DNA from: Neomoorella carbonis
Lineage (GTDB): Bacteria; Bacillota; DSM-521; Neomoorellales; Neomoorellaceae
Direction: 5' to 3'
Assembly (NCBI RefSeq): GCF_045278715.1
Contig: NZ_CP136420.1
Coordinates: 1,364,001 to 1,428,000, forward strand
Length of the DNA stretch: 64,000 nt
Part shown: positions 7,427 through 16,346 of the stretch, piece after piece
Position numbering within the stretch: the first letter of the stretch is position 1
How the letters are laid out: every line of letters starts with the position of its first letter
The notes under the pieces: model-generated
What the model saw: only the letters and a program-made list of their open reading frames with translations
What the model was told of the DNA's origin: nothing
Database searches by the model: none
Translations under genes and position numbers: made by a program

Positions 7427-8695
7427 TTATGCTTGTAAACTGGTTTGTTGTCCTGCTTTTCTTCCCATGGCTACAGCCAAGCCGATAGCTATTACTAGGC
7501 CGATTATACCAATTTCCCACAGCAGGCTATAGCTATGGGTTATATCATATATCCACCCACCAAAATAAATTCCGAAGGCAGCACCGGCAGCGCCCGCTGT
7601 GGCCATTATACCGTTAACCGTTCCCAAACTACGCCGGCCAAATAGATCGGCGGCCATGGCGCTAAAAAGACCGTAACAACCCATGTAGGATAGGCCCATT
7701 ACAACTACAAACAAATAAGTAAGAGTTAAGGTTCTGGCGTTAAGAAGTAGAAGGGAGCCAACTATCTGAAGGATTAAAGAGATGATTAAAGCAGTGCGAC
7801 GTTGCATGAAATCGGAAATAGATGGCCAGATTAGCATCGATATTACAGCGAGAAACATATTGATTCCGAGAACATTGGTTGCAACATCTTTATTTAAACC
7901 GAGGAGGATCAGATGTGGTACCTGGTGTACTTGTTGCATCCAGCCATTACCAGCCATGAAGAAATAGGCCAGGAATAGTCCCCAGGCTTTAGGAGAAGTC
8001 AATAACTTTGAGAGGCTCCATTCTTCCTCATTGTCATATACAGTTACTATATTCTTTTTAGCCGTGCCACTGGTGGTTACAGGGCTTGTTTCCCCGTCAG
8101 GGAGCATGCCCATTTCCTCTGGTGAAGTACGCATTAAGAAAAATGTGGGGATAATAACTAGTACCCATGAAAGGATAGCCATTATTTTAAATGTGCCCTT
8201 CCAACCCATTGTATTAAGCCAATCTTTAGCCAAAAAAGTAAAAATGGCGGTACCAAGGGGTGACCCAACAATAGCCAGAGATAGTGCCCGACCGCGTTTT
8301 TTAATAAACCAACGGCTAACAGCCGTTGGACCCGGAATCATTCCCATTCCTGTACCTGCGAGGCCTAACAAAATACCATAATAAATATAAAACTGAAGGG
8401 GTGAATTAATAGTTGTGACTAAAATATAGGCTAGCCCGGTTAACAGGCTACCTATGATTAAGGTATTTTTAACCCCCACTTTATCCATCAGTCTACCAAC
8501 CATAGGAGCGGCTATAGCATAAACCAGCATATTGGCAGAAAGGGCACCGGCAATGGTTGCCCTATTCCAATGCAAATCTTCCAGCATAGCCAGTTGAACT
8601 ATACCAAAGACACCTTTTGTCCCATAAGTAATGGCAATAGATAGAAAAGCTACCAGGACGATCCACCAACCGTAAAATATCTTAGTTTGCTTCAT
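7427..8695 (-). CDS. MFS transporter, oxalate/formate antiporter-like (carboxylate uptake)
   Basis: A 422-residue protein with about 12 membrane segments. It starts MKQTKIFYGWWIVLVAF, typical of the OFA/monocarboxylate branch of the major facilitator superfamily. A loop motif GRLMDKVGVKN follows helix 2, and a central cytoplasmic loop lies around residues 195-230. It is the last gene of the operon and its start overlaps the hydrolase gene by 1 bp. The context suggests it imports the acid, ester or lactone that the operon degrades; the substrate cannot be read from sequence. Base composition is more AT-rich than in most of the window. Confidence 0.88.
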   Translation of the reverse strand: MKQTKIFYGWWIVLVAFLSIAITYGTKGVFGIVQLAMLEDLHWNRATIAGALSANMLVYAIAAPMVGRLMDKVGVKNTLIIGSLLTGLAYILVTTINSPLQFYIYYGILLGLAGTGMGMIPGPTAVSRWFIKKRGRALSLAIVGSPLGTAIFTFLAKDWLNTMGWKGTFKIMAILSWVLVIIPTFFLMRTSPEEMGMLPDGETSPVTTSGTAKKNIVTVYDNEEEWSLSKLLTSPKAWGLFLAYFFMAGNGWMQQVHQVPHLILLGLNKDVATNVLGINMFLAVISMLIWPSISDFMQRRTALIISLILQIVGSLLLLNARTLTLTYLFVVVMGLSYMGCYGLFSAMAADLFGRRSLGTVNGIMATAGAAGAAFGIYFGGWIYDITHSYSLLWEIGIIGLVIAIGLAVAMGRKAGQQTSLQA

Positions 8696-9519
8696 TATTC
8701 ATCCCCCCTCAAGTTAGCAATTAAAGGAAGTGCTGCATCCGGTTCATAAGGGGCCAAGAATTCAGCCAAGGCTAGATTATAGGCCTTGGGGTTTTCAATC
8801 TTTGTCATATGGGCAGCTTCAGGTATGATTTGCAACTTGGAGCCTTTAATCTCTTTATTTAAAAGTTGAGCGTAATCCAGGGGCGTAGTGGCATCCTTTT
8901 CACCCACTAGAATTAGAGTAGGAACCTTTATTTGGGATAAATACTGACGGTAATCAGCTTTTAAAGTTGAGATAGTTGCCTGGCGATATGGAACTGGCCG
9001 GTTGAGCTGAAACATTGCAGTTACCTTGGCCAAAGTTTCCGCATCAATATCTGGTCGGCAGGCTGCCCTGGCAATAGCTGCCCCTACTTCTGTCATTGGT
9101 AGAGTATCAATGCGTTTCAAACGTTCTTCAAGGCCAGTTGTAGCCATGGGCTCCGGATAAAAACTTGTCGCATCACTGAGAGTTATGCTCAACATTCGTT
9201 CTTGATTATGAGCTGCAATTTCCTGGCAGATAAGTCCACCCATGGAATGACCTACAAAATGAGCCTTCTGGATTCCTAATTGATCTAACAGAGCCAAAAT
9301 ATCACTGGCAAATAGAGCCATAGTAATGAATTCATTACCATTTTCACTACGATGATGCCCACGAAGATCCATAGCTATAGTACGGAACGTTTTTTTAAAT
9401 AATGTTATTTGATTTTCCCACGAATCGGCATTTTCCCCAAGTCCATGGATAAACACAAGTGCCGGACCAGCACCCATGTCCTCATAGTAAAGCTTGATAC
9501 CGTTTACCTCTGTCAGCAT
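8695..9519 (-). CDS. Alpha/beta hydrolase (copy 1)
   Basis: A 274-residue alpha/beta-hydrolase-fold enzyme of the enol-lactonase/carboxylesterase type. It shows the oxyanion segment FIHGLGENADSW, the nucleophile elbow GHSMGG, the acid in EKDATTPLD and the histidine in EAAHMTKIE. It probably opens an ester or lactone before CoA activation. It overlaps the MFS gene by 1 bp. It is a close paralogue of 9918-10742 (about 93% identical protein), with the differences concentrated in the first half. Confidence 0.88.
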   Translation of the reverse strand: MLTEVNGIKLYYEDMGAGPALVFIHGLGENADSWENQITLFKKTFRTIAMDLRGHHRSENGNEFITMALFASDILALLDQLGIQKAHFVGHSMGGLICQEIAAHNQERMLSITLSDATSFYPEPMATTGLEERLKRIDTLPMTEVGAAIARAACRPDIDAETLAKVTAMFQLNRPVPYRQATISTLKADYRQYLSQIKVPTLILVGEKDATTPLDYAQLLNKEIKGSKLQIIPEAAHMTKIENPKAYNLALAEFLAPYEPDAALPLIANLRGDE

Positions 9520-9540
9520 GACCGCAACCTCCTTAAGATG

Positions 9541-9907
9541 GATTTTATTTATTAGCTTCCTGCAAAACTCCCAAGGTCTTGAAAAACTAGGGATTTTGCC
9601 GGCTGCTTAAGCAAGGTTTCCTCCAGCTCGTATCGAAATACTTGGAAGAAATTACACTGGAGTTGCCCCCTGTTGCCCAAATATAAAGCGGCGTTCCCCG
9701 GTAGTGCATACATGGTCACAGTAAAAGAACCTAACCCAATAGCTCCTGGTATAAGGCACTTTGGAATACTTACCTCTTTAAATAGAGCCACCGCGAAAGG
9801 ATAAACAGCAACAAATAAGCTAACTCCTCCGTCGGTCAACACCATACAGGCTCACACCACGGCCAAGATGGCCGTTGCCTTACCGACCACCACCCATAAA
9901 ATACCTT
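9541..9907 (-). pseudogene. Remnants of GntP-type permease and MFS gene start
   Basis: Between the two hydrolase copies the minus strand first repeats the beginning of the MFS gene without its ATG (KATKVFYGWW, about 9878-9907). It then reads VVGKATAILAVV, a stop, and ACMVLTDGGVSLFVAVYPFAVALFKE..IPKCLIPGAIGLGSFTVTMYALPG. The latter strongly resembles the middle of gluconate/citrate-type GntP permeases. The open part spans 9552-9845. This is debris left after a tandem duplication and deletion, not a working gene. Confidence 0.65.
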
Positions 9908-9917
9908 GGTTGCTTTA

Positions 9918-10742
9918 TTATTCATCCCCCCTCAAGCTAGCAATTAAAGGAATTGCTGCATCCGGTTCATAAGGGGCTAAGAATTCAGCCAAGGCTAGAT
10001 TATAGACCTTGGGGTTTTCAATCTTTGTCATATGGGCAGCTTCAGGTATGATTTGCAACTTGGAGCCTTTAATCTCTTTATTTAAAAGTTGAGCGTAATC
10101 CAGGGGCGTAGTGGCATCCTTTTCACCCACTAGAATTAGAGTAGGAACCTTTATTTGGGATAAATACTGACGGTAATCAGCTTTTAAAGTTGAGATAGTT
10201 GCCTGGCGATATGGAACTGGCCGGTTGAGCTGAAACATTGCAGTTACCTTGGCCAAAGTTTCCGCATCAATATCTGGTCGGCAGGCTGCCCTGGCAATAG
10301 CTGCCCCTACTTCTGTCATTGGTAGAGTATCAATGCGTTTCAAACGTTCTTCAAGTGCGTTTGTACGCATAGGCTCCGGAAAAAAACTTGCCGTATCACT
10401 GAGAGTTATGCTCAACATTCGTTCTTGATTATGAGCTGCAATTTCCTGGCAGATAAGTCCACCCATGGAATGACCTACAAAATGAGCCTTCTGGATTCCT
10501 AATTGATCTAACAGAGCTAAAATATCACTGGCAAATAGAGAGATGGTAATGAATTCATTGCCATCTTCACTACGGTAATGCCCACGATGGTCCATAGCTA
10601 TAGTACGGAACGTTTTTTTAAATAATGTTATTTGACTTTCCCACGAATCGGCATTTTCCCCAAGTCCATGGATAAACACAAGTGCCGGACCAGCACCCAT
10701 GTCCTCATAGTAAAGCTTGATACCGTTTACCTCTACCAACAT
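9918..10742 (-). CDS. Alpha/beta hydrolase (copy 2)
   Basis: A 274-residue paralogue of the hydrolase at 8695-9519, with the same catalytic triad (GHSMGG, EKDATTPLD, EAAHMTKIE). Differences such as DHRGHYRSEDG against DLRGHHRSENG cluster before residue 125, while the second half is almost identical. That pattern suggests recent duplication or gene conversion. The gene is preceded by an AGGAGG-like site and the coaD fragment. It is part of the leftward operon. Confidence 0.88.
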   Translation of the reverse strand: MLVEVNGIKLYYEDMGAGPALVFIHGLGENADSWESQITLFKKTFRTIAMDHRGHYRSEDGNEFITISLFASDILALLDQLGIQKAHFVGHSMGGLICQEIAAHNQERMLSITLSDTASFFPEPMRTNALEERLKRIDTLPMTEVGAAIARAACRPDIDAETLAKVTAMFQLNRPVPYRQATISTLKADYRQYLSQIKVPTLILVGEKDATTPLDYAQLLNKEIKGSKLQIIPEAAHMTKIENPKVYNLALAEFLAPYEPDAAIPLIASLRGDE

Positions 10743-10767
10743 TACTATAACCTCCTTAAAATGATTT

Positions 10768-10980
10768 TTAATTTTTTAGGTTGACTGTTACATTGTCCAA
10801 ATTTGCGCAAATACTTAGGACCCCTTCAGCCTCCTTTCTAGGGTTAAAATATTTTTTAATAACTGTGGCGGCTACACCTACAACAACTCTATCAAATAGG
10901 GCTGTTGCCCGTTTAATAATATCCAGATGGCCATTGGCAATGGGATCAAAGGCTCCCGGACAGATAGCTGTTCGTAGCAA
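10768..10980 (-). pseudogene. coaD: Truncated phosphopantetheine adenylyltransferase
   Basis: 70 residues beginning MLRTAICPGAFDPIANGHLDIIKRATALFDRVVVGV. This is the N-terminal nucleotide-binding motif of CoaD (PGxFDPxxxGH), and the first 39 residues are clear. After about residue 40 the similarity decays, and the protein ends at less than half the usual length of about 160. The C-terminal phosphate-binding and adenylate-contact motifs are absent, so enzyme activity is unlikely. It sits between fixX and a hydrolase gene. Confidence 0.75.
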
Positions 10981-11000
10981 CAGCCCTCACCTCTAACCCT

Positions 11001-11261
11001 TTACCCATAGCGGAAAATGATACCAAACCCGCCCCGCGGATATTGCCAGCTAATAGCCCCGGCCTGGGGACAGATAACCCGGCAGGTACCACACTCAAGG
11101 CAGCCTGCATAATCAAAGCTTATTTCCCCATCTTTTAAAGTGTAAAGGCCAGCCGGGCAGGCAAAGGTGCAGGGCTTGCTTTTACAGGAAGAACAAACCT
11201 CTTTGTTGAGAACAATATGGGCCTCTTCGTCATCTACCGCGAACTTATTGATCCCCAGCAA
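11001..11261 (-). CDS. fixX: FixX-type ferredoxin
   Basis: A small iron-sulfur protein that pairs with FixC in the FixABCX electron-transfer complex. Cysteine pattern: CSSCKSKPCTFAC and CLECGTCRVICP, enough for one classical [4Fe-4S] cluster and possibly a second site. The TTG at 11261 has no ribosome binding site. A CTG at 11283-11285 lies about 9 bp after GGGGGT and gives an N-terminus (KRLSSEQLLGINKF) that fits the family better, so the true start may be that CTG, overlapping the fixC stop. Confidence 0.9.
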   Translation of the reverse strand: MLGINKFAVDDEEAHIVLNKEVCSSCKSKPCTFACPAGLYTLKDGEISFDYAGCLECGTCRVICPQAGAISWQYPRGGFGIIFRYG

Positions 11262-11281
11262 TTGTTCACTGCTTAACCGTT

Positions 11282-12583
11282 TCAGAGGGTCCTACCCCCT
11301 TTCAAGGCGTCTCCGGCAAGCTGCAGCCAGCCAATCCGGCTCTCTTTGAGCTGGCCCATGAATTTATTTAACAGGTGTACCGGTGCTGTACCATCTACTG
11401 TAAACATTTTGCTTACCAGCCCGGTGGCCAGGTCAGGATAGGCCCCGAAAAGCCGCTCATTTTCAAGGAAATGGGGTGCTTGCCGGTAGGCCTCCATATC
11501 CCTTAAGACAAAGCTTTGTTTGAGGAAGTCCTCGTAAAGGCGCAGTGTCTGCTGGGAGAAGTCGTTCCTGGCTTTGGCTTCTTTAACTGCCTTGGCCGCA
11601 GCTTCCCCGGAGGCGATGGCAAAATCCATGCCCCTGACCTGGTAACCTAGGTTGAGGACAAATCCGGCTGCATCCCCTGTTACCAGGATGCCGTCGCCGT
11701 AAAGCCGGGGCATCATTTCCAGGCCGGCTTCGGGTACCAGGTGGGCTGAATACTCTACCACCTGGCCACCTTCCACCAAAGGCGCAATATGGGGATGGGC
11801 TTTGAAATCTTCCATCATATCTACCAGCCTGTAACTGCTCCGTTGCAATGCCGCCCCTTTAACTACCAGTCCCAGGGAAATGCTGTTTTTGTTGGTGTAC
11901 AGGAAACCGCCGCCCTGCATCCCCTTGGTACAGCTGCCGACAAAAAGTTGGGCGACACCATTGTTACCGCTGACCTGGAAACGCTGGCTGATGATCTCGG
12001 GAGGTAATTCAATGACTTCTTTTACTCCTGTGGCTACCTGGCGGGGTTCAAGCTCTTTTCGCAAACCGGCTTTTTGGGCCATAAGGGAGTTGACGCCGTC
12101 GGCAGCAATAACTACATCGGCCAGCATTTCGTCTTCTCCGGCCCGAACACCTACTACCCGGCCGTTGTCTATCAGGAGATCGTCGACCCGGACGCCGCAG
12201 GCCAGGAGAGCGCCGGCTTCCTCCGCCTTCGAAGCCAGCCAGGCATCAAACTCCGCCCGCAGAAGGGTAAAAGAGTGATAAGGTTGGTTGGCCCATTTTT
12301 CGTCCTGGCATACTAGCGACACGCTTTTATCTTCGGTCATAAAGGTGATTACTTCTCGCACTACCGGCCTTTCGACAGGGGCTTCCTCCCAAAAATTGGG
12401 TATAATCCGGTTAAGGGCATGACTATACATCCGGCCGCCAAACATATTCTTGCTGCCTGGTGTCGGCCCCTTTTCGATGAGGAGCACCTCTAGACCTGCT
12501 TGGGCCAGTAAATAGGCGGCTGTGCTCCCCGCCGGACCGGCGCCGATTATAATCGCCGTGAATTTTTCTTCCGCCATGCTCAC
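11282..12583 (-). CDS. fixC: FixC-type electron transfer flavoprotein-quinone oxidoreductase
   Basis: A 433-residue FAD enzyme of the ETF-QO/FixC family. The N-terminal Rossmann motif reads AIIIGAGPAGSTAAYLLAQAG. A second FAD motif reads GDGILVTGDAAGFVLN, and a C-terminal part contacts the quinone and FixX. It takes electrons from EtfAB and passes them to the membrane menaquinone pool. In FixABCX complexes of anaerobes, bifurcation between quinone and ferredoxin is known. It may start at GTG 12583 or ATG 12577. It lies 6 bp after etfA. Confidence 0.92.
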   Translation of the reverse strand: MSMAEEKFTAIIIGAGPAGSTAAYLLAQAGLEVLLIEKGPTPGSKNMFGGRMYSHALNRIIPNFWEEAPVERPVVREVITFMTEDKSVSLVCQDEKWANQPYHSFTLLRAEFDAWLASKAEEAGALLACGVRVDDLLIDNGRVVGVRAGEDEMLADVVIAADGVNSLMAQKAGLRKELEPRQVATGVKEVIELPPEIISQRFQVSGNNGVAQLFVGSCTKGMQGGGFLYTNKNSISLGLVVKGAALQRSSYRLVDMMEDFKAHPHIAPLVEGGQVVEYSAHLVPEAGLEMMPRLYGDGILVTGDAAGFVLNLGYQVRGMDFAIASGEAAAKAVKEAKARNDFSQQTLRLYEDFLKQSFVLRDMEAYRQAPHFLENERLFGAYPDLATGLVSKMFTVDGTAPVHLLNKFMGQLKESRIGWLQLAGDALKGGRTL

Positions 12584-12589
12584 ACCACT

Positions 12590-13552
12590 CTAACTATTTT
12601 TTAGAGCCTTTTTTAGCTCCGCGGTGAGTTTCGGGACAACGTCATATAGATCGCCGACTATGCCATAATCTGCTGCTTCAAATATGGGAGCGTTCTCATC
12701 GCGGTTAACGGCGACGATAACCTTGGCGTCGCGGATGCCGCTTACGTGCTGGATCTGTCCGGATATTCCGAGCCCAATATAGAGTGCCGGCTTTACTTTT
12801 TGCCCCGATATACCCAGGTACCTGTCTTCCGGCAGCCAGTGCAGTTCTTCGGCGATGGGCCTGGAGCAGCCGATTTCGCCCCCCACGGCTCCGGCCAGTT
12901 CCTGCACCAGACGGAGATCCTCCTGTTTTTCCAGTCCCCGCCCAACTGCTACAATGACGTTGGCCTCCGTTATATCTACTGCTTCCTTTACCTTGGGCTT
13001 ACGGTCGATTACTTTTACGGCACTGGCGCCAGGAGCAGGTAACTCAGTTATCTTGCCCTCCCTACCCTCCTGGGCTGCTGCCTGTTCAAAAGTACGCGGC
13101 GGTATGGTTGCCATCTGAGGCCGTGTCGTGCATACTATGGTCTGGACTGCTGCTCCGCCAAACATCATGCGTTCCATTATTAAAGATTTGTTTTCTTTAT
13201 CCAGCTTCAGAGAGTTGCATTCGCTCCCCAGGCCGGTGTTTAACTGCGCCGCTATGCGCGCCGCCATTTCTTTCCCGCGCCGGGTGGCACAGATAAGAAA
13301 GATATCCGGGTCTTCTCTGCGGGCCGCCTCGACCATCACCGGCACATATGCTTCCAGGGGCTGGTCTTCAGCCAGGGGGGAGAGGCTAAACACCTCATCC
13401 GCCCCGTGTTTAATATAGTCTTTAGCCGCCTGTTCTCCCCCGGTGGCAAAAGCCACGAGTGCAGTCCCCAGTTCATCGGCCAGGGACCGGCCGATGTTTA
13501 ATAGCTCCAGTGTTTGTTCCCGTCTTTCGGCGAATACCCATACTCCAGACAT
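12590..13552 (-). CDS. etfA: Electron transfer flavoprotein alpha subunit
   Basis: A 320-residue EtfA/FixB. The C-terminal FAD-binding domain is clear: GLGISGQIQHVSGIRDAKVI followed by NRDENAPIFEAADYGIVGDL. The N-terminal half is the ETF alpha/beta fold. It forms a heterodimer with the product of the gene directly upstream. The fix-type neighbours suggest the bifurcating group of ETFs, but this should be judged from structure-based residues. Confidence 0.93.
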   Translation of the reverse strand: MSGVWVFAERREQTLELLNIGRSLADELGTALVAFATGGEQAAKDYIKHGADEVFSLSPLAEDQPLEAYVPVMVEAARREDPDIFLICATRRGKEMAARIAAQLNTGLGSECNSLKLDKENKSLIMERMMFGGAAVQTIVCTTRPQMATIPPRTFEQAAAQEGREGKITELPAPGASAVKVIDRKPKVKEAVDITEANVIVAVGRGLEKQEDLRLVQELAGAVGGEIGCSRPIAEELHWLPEDRYLGISGQKVKPALYIGLGISGQIQHVSGIRDAKVIVAVNRDENAPIFEAADYGIVGDLYDVVPKLTAELKKALKNS

Positions 13553-13568
13553 TTAAATTACCACTCCT

Positions 13569-14336
13569 TTAAACAAGTACGCCTTCTTTGATCAGAGCAT
13601 CAACAACTTTGCGGATGTCCTCGATTTCAGCTCCGTATTTCTCCCGGCGCCTTTCCATTGTTGCTGCTAGAACACTTGTTGTTTTCAAGCAGGGTTCTTT
13701 AAGCTGTCCGATATCGGCAAGCCCTATATTCGCTACCGGTTTTTTGGCGGCGCCGAGTACCTGTTTGAGGCTCGGTAACCTGGGCGTATTTATTTCCGGC
13801 AGGACGGTCACCAGCGCCGGCATTGGCATGCTCACTACTTCTACACCGTCGTCCAGCTTGCGTTCGGCGATAATTTGATTGTTTTCCAGTGCCAGCTTGT
13901 TTACGTAGGTGGCACACGGGATGCCGAGGAGTTCTGCCAGGCGCGGCCCTACCTGCTGGGCGTAAAGATCGCTCGAACCTTCGGCACAGATGATCAGGTC
14001 GTATTCAATATGACCCTTAATGGCTGCAGCCAGGATAGCGGCTGTTTGCGACGGCTCTAGTTCGGTGAAACCGGGATCATTGATGAAATAGGCTTTTTCC
14101 GGGCCCCGGGAAAGGGCGTCTTTTAAGCTCTGCTTGGCCGCCGGCGGTCCCACCGTCACAGCAACGACACTGCCGCCGTATCGCTCTTGCAGCCGCATCG
14201 CTTCTTCAATGGCATTGCGATCATAATCGCTGATTTTATAACCTACCCGGTCAAGGACGAGTTCGCGGGAATTAGGAGCTACCTTAATGTCCGCTTCATC
14301 TTTTACCCATTTGAAACAGGAGACAATCCGTGGCAT
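13569..14336 (-). CDS. etfB: Electron transfer flavoprotein beta subunit
   Basis: A 255-residue EtfB/FixA. Landmarks are the N-terminal CFKWVKDEADIK, the ETF beta signature region EGSSDLYAQQVGPRLAELLG, and a C-terminal arm that embraces EtfA. The start at 14336 (MPRIVSCFKW) follows AAAGGAGA at a good distance. A longer frame to 14393 overlaps the dehydrogenase gene and has no such signal. It accepts electrons from the upstream acyl-CoA dehydrogenase, or from NADH in bifurcating complexes. Confidence 0.92.
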   Translation of the reverse strand: MPRIVSCFKWVKDEADIKVAPNSRELVLDRVGYKISDYDRNAIEEAMRLQERYGGSVVAVTVGPPAAKQSLKDALSRGPEKAYFINDPGFTELEPSQTAAILAAAIKGHIEYDLIICAEGSSDLYAQQVGPRLAELLGIPCATYVNKLALENNQIIAERKLDDGVEVVSMPMPALVTVLPEINTPRLPSLKQVLGAAKKPVANIGLADIGQLKEPCLKTTSVLAATMERRREKYGAEIEDIRKVVDALIKEGVLV

Positions 14337-14370
14337 GTCATGATTCTCCTTTGCTTTTTCGATTGACTTG

Positions 14371-15510
14371 TTAACGGAGCAGATTGCCGGCAATAACCAT
14401 TCTTTGCACTTCCGACGTGCCTTCGTAAATCTCCGTTATCTTGGCATCGCGCATCAGGCGCTCAACCTTGTATCCTTTGATATAGCCGTAGCCACCGTGA
14501 ATTTGTACGGCTTTGGAAGTATGGCGTGAGGCTGTTTCCGCCGCAAAGAGCTTGGCCATGGCCGCTTCTTTGGTGTAAGGGAGGCCGTTGTCCTTGCACC
14601 AGGCCGCGTAATAAGTCAAAAAGCGCGCCGCCTGGATATCTGTAGCCATATTGGCTATCATCCACTGAATGGCCTGGTTGCTGCAAATAGGCTTGCCAAA
14701 CTGAACCCTTTCTTTCGAGTATTTAATTGCTTCGTCTAAAGCCGCTTGCGCAATGCCGAGAGCCTGGGCAGCAATGCCAATTCGGCCGCCATCTAACGTC
14801 TCCATGGCAATCCGGAAACCTTTACCTTCTTCCCCGAGAAGGTTCTCCTTGGGAATACGGCAATCTTTGAAAATAATCTCTGATGTCTGGGAGGCGCGGA
14901 TACCCATTTTATTTTCGTGTTTACCGACTTTTAATCCCGGGGCATCTTTGGGTACGATAAAGGCACTTATTCCCCTGGTTCCCTTGGTTTTGTCAGTCTT
15001 GGCAAATACGATGAAGATATCGGCTACGGGACCGTTGGTGATAAAGGTTTTGGTACCGTTGATGACATATTCGTTACCGTCCAACACTGCCGTCGTAGTA
15101 CCTGCTCCTGCATCGGTCCCGGCTCCAGGTTCCGTCAGGCAGAAGGCGCCCAGTTTTTCCCCTTTGCACAAGGGCACCAGATATTTTTGCTTTTGCTCTT
15201 CGGTACCGTACTGATAAATGGGACCGCAGGCTAAGGAAGTGTGGGCCGAAAGAATCACTCCCGTCGAGGCGCAAGAACGGGATATTTCTTCTACGGTAAT
15301 GACATAGCTTAGATAGTCGGCACCGGCGCCGCCGTATTCCTGGGGGTACGGGATGCCCATCCAATCCATTTCCGCTAATTTCGCCACAATTTCGGCCGGA
15401 TAGCGGCTCTCTTCATCAAGCTCACCGGCAATTGGTTCCAAATATTGCTCGGCGAACTCCCGCACGCTTTTCCGTAACAGTTCCTGTTCTTCCGTTAGTT
15501 TGAAATCCAT
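14371..15510 (-). CDS. Acyl-CoA dehydrogenase, short-chain type
   Basis: A 379-residue FAD acyl-CoA dehydrogenase that oxidises a saturated acyl-CoA to the 2-enoyl-CoA. It has CLTEPGAGTDAGA (substrate/FAD loop), the signature QIHGGYGYIKGYKVERLMRD, and the catalytic glutamate in IYEGTSEVQR near residue 365. This position is typical of butyryl-CoA-type enzymes. Length is normal. It lies between the hydratase gene and etfB, so ETF is its natural partner. Confidence 0.93.
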   Translation of the reverse strand: MDFKLTEEQELLRKSVREFAEQYLEPIAGELDEESRYPAEIVAKLAEMDWMGIPYPQEYGGAGADYLSYVITVEEISRSCASTGVILSAHTSLACGPIYQYGTEEQKQKYLVPLCKGEKLGAFCLTEPGAGTDAGAGTTTAVLDGNEYVINGTKTFITNGPVADIFIVFAKTDKTKGTRGISAFIVPKDAPGLKVGKHENKMGIRASQTSEIIFKDCRIPKENLLGEEGKGFRIAMETLDGGRIGIAAQALGIAQAALDEAIKYSKERVQFGKPICSNQAIQWMIANMATDIQAARFLTYYAAWCKDNGLPYTKEAAMAKLFAAETASRHTSKAVQIHGGYGYIKGYKVERLMRDAKITEIYEGTSEVQRMVIAGNLLR

Positions 15511-15575
15511 AATGGTATCTCCTTTCTATTTTTTAATATTTTTGGTAACCCATTTTTTGGTAATAAATGTATAAT

Positions 15576-15995
15576 TTAAGGATCAACTTTTTTGACCAGT
15601 GCCTGCCCCTTTACAACTACTTCTCCCCGCTGGTTAGTGACAGTGGTCTTCAAAGTAATCAGCTTTTTATCGTCGCGCTTTGATAATACCTCCGCTTCGG
15701 CTGTAACGGTGTCACCGATCTTTACCGGCGCTGTAAATTCTAATTCTTGTTTAAGATATATAGTGTTAATACCCGGTAATTGGGTGCCCAGAACCGCTGA
15801 AATGAAACCGGCTGTCAAAATCCCGTGTGCTACGCGCTCTTTAAAAAGACTGTTTTTAGCAAATTCAGCATCAACGTGGACCGGGTTAAAATCCCCCGTT
15901 ATTCCGGCAAAACCATAAACGTCTGCTTCGGTCACCGTTTTACTAAAGGTAGCCTTATCCCCAACTTGGATCTCCTCATACCTACGATTAATCAT
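15576..15995 (-). CDS. MaoC-like (R)-specific enoyl-CoA hydratase
   Basis: A 139-residue hot-dog-fold hydratase of the MaoC/PhaJ type, which adds water to a 2-enoyl-CoA. The hydratase-2 motif is visible as FAGITGDFNPVHVDAEFAKNSLFKERVAHG, with the catalytic D and H. The start at 15995 is fixed by GGAGGTGG seven bases upstream. A longer frame to 16184 would run across the sigma-54 promoter and is rejected. It is the first gene of the leftward operon. An (R)-specific hydratase beside a dehydrogenase points to a route with (R)-3-hydroxyacyl-CoA. Confidence 0.9.
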   Translation of the reverse strand: MINRRYEEIQVGDKATFSKTVTEADVYGFAGITGDFNPVHVDAEFAKNSLFKERVAHGILTAGFISAVLGTQLPGINTIYLKQELEFTAPVKIGDTVTAEAEVLSKRDDKKLITLKTTVTNQRGEVVVKGQALVKKVDP

Positions 15996-16059
15996 ATCTT
16001 GTCCACCTCCAACTATTTTTTGAGAAACAGCGTCAACGACGCTTTCATAGTTTTTCCTT

Positions 16060-16075
16060 TGCAAAATCCATACCA
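16060..16075 (-). promoter_or_regulatory. Sigma-54 promoter of the maoC-fix operon
   Basis: The minus strand reads TGGTATG-GATT-TTGCA, against the consensus TGGCACG-N4-TTGCA, with the invariant GG and GC at the right spacing. Transcription would start near 16049, about 54 bp before the hydratase start. Confidence 0.75.
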
Positions 16076-16137
16076 ACTTAAAGATCCGCAGTTGGAGGGA
16101 TTTTAAGTTCCTTTTATCTCTCTTAGTGTTCAGGATT

Positions 16138-16223
16138 AGGACATTGATTATCTGAGAAATTATTATTTCTTCGTCAAAAATCAAGGGGTAACTTTCACAT
16201 GATTCTTTTTAAAACAATGTCCT
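16138..16223. repeat. Paired inverted 9-bp sites, candidate activator binding sites
   Basis: AGGACATTG at 16138-16146 and its exact reverse complement CAATGTCCT at 16215-16223, with several flanking bases also matching. They lie about 65-80 bp upstream of the minus-strand -24 element and 125 bp upstream of the plus-strand one. These are usual distances for enhancer-binding proteins. No protein assignment can be proven from sequence. Confidence 0.5.
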
Positions 16224-16346
16224 ATAACCAAACACTATCCATAAAGTATTAAATCCCTTTTATCTCAGGAATTTTTACCTGCCATATATTTACTCTACCA
16301 AAAACAAGAAGACCCCTAAGGGCATTTTACAACTTTTTTCAATAGA

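Noticed and set aside
15996..16184. N-terminal extension of the MaoC hydratase frame
   Set aside because: The family begins at 15995, which has a strong ribosome binding site. The extension overlaps the sigma-54 promoter and has no similarity to hydratases.
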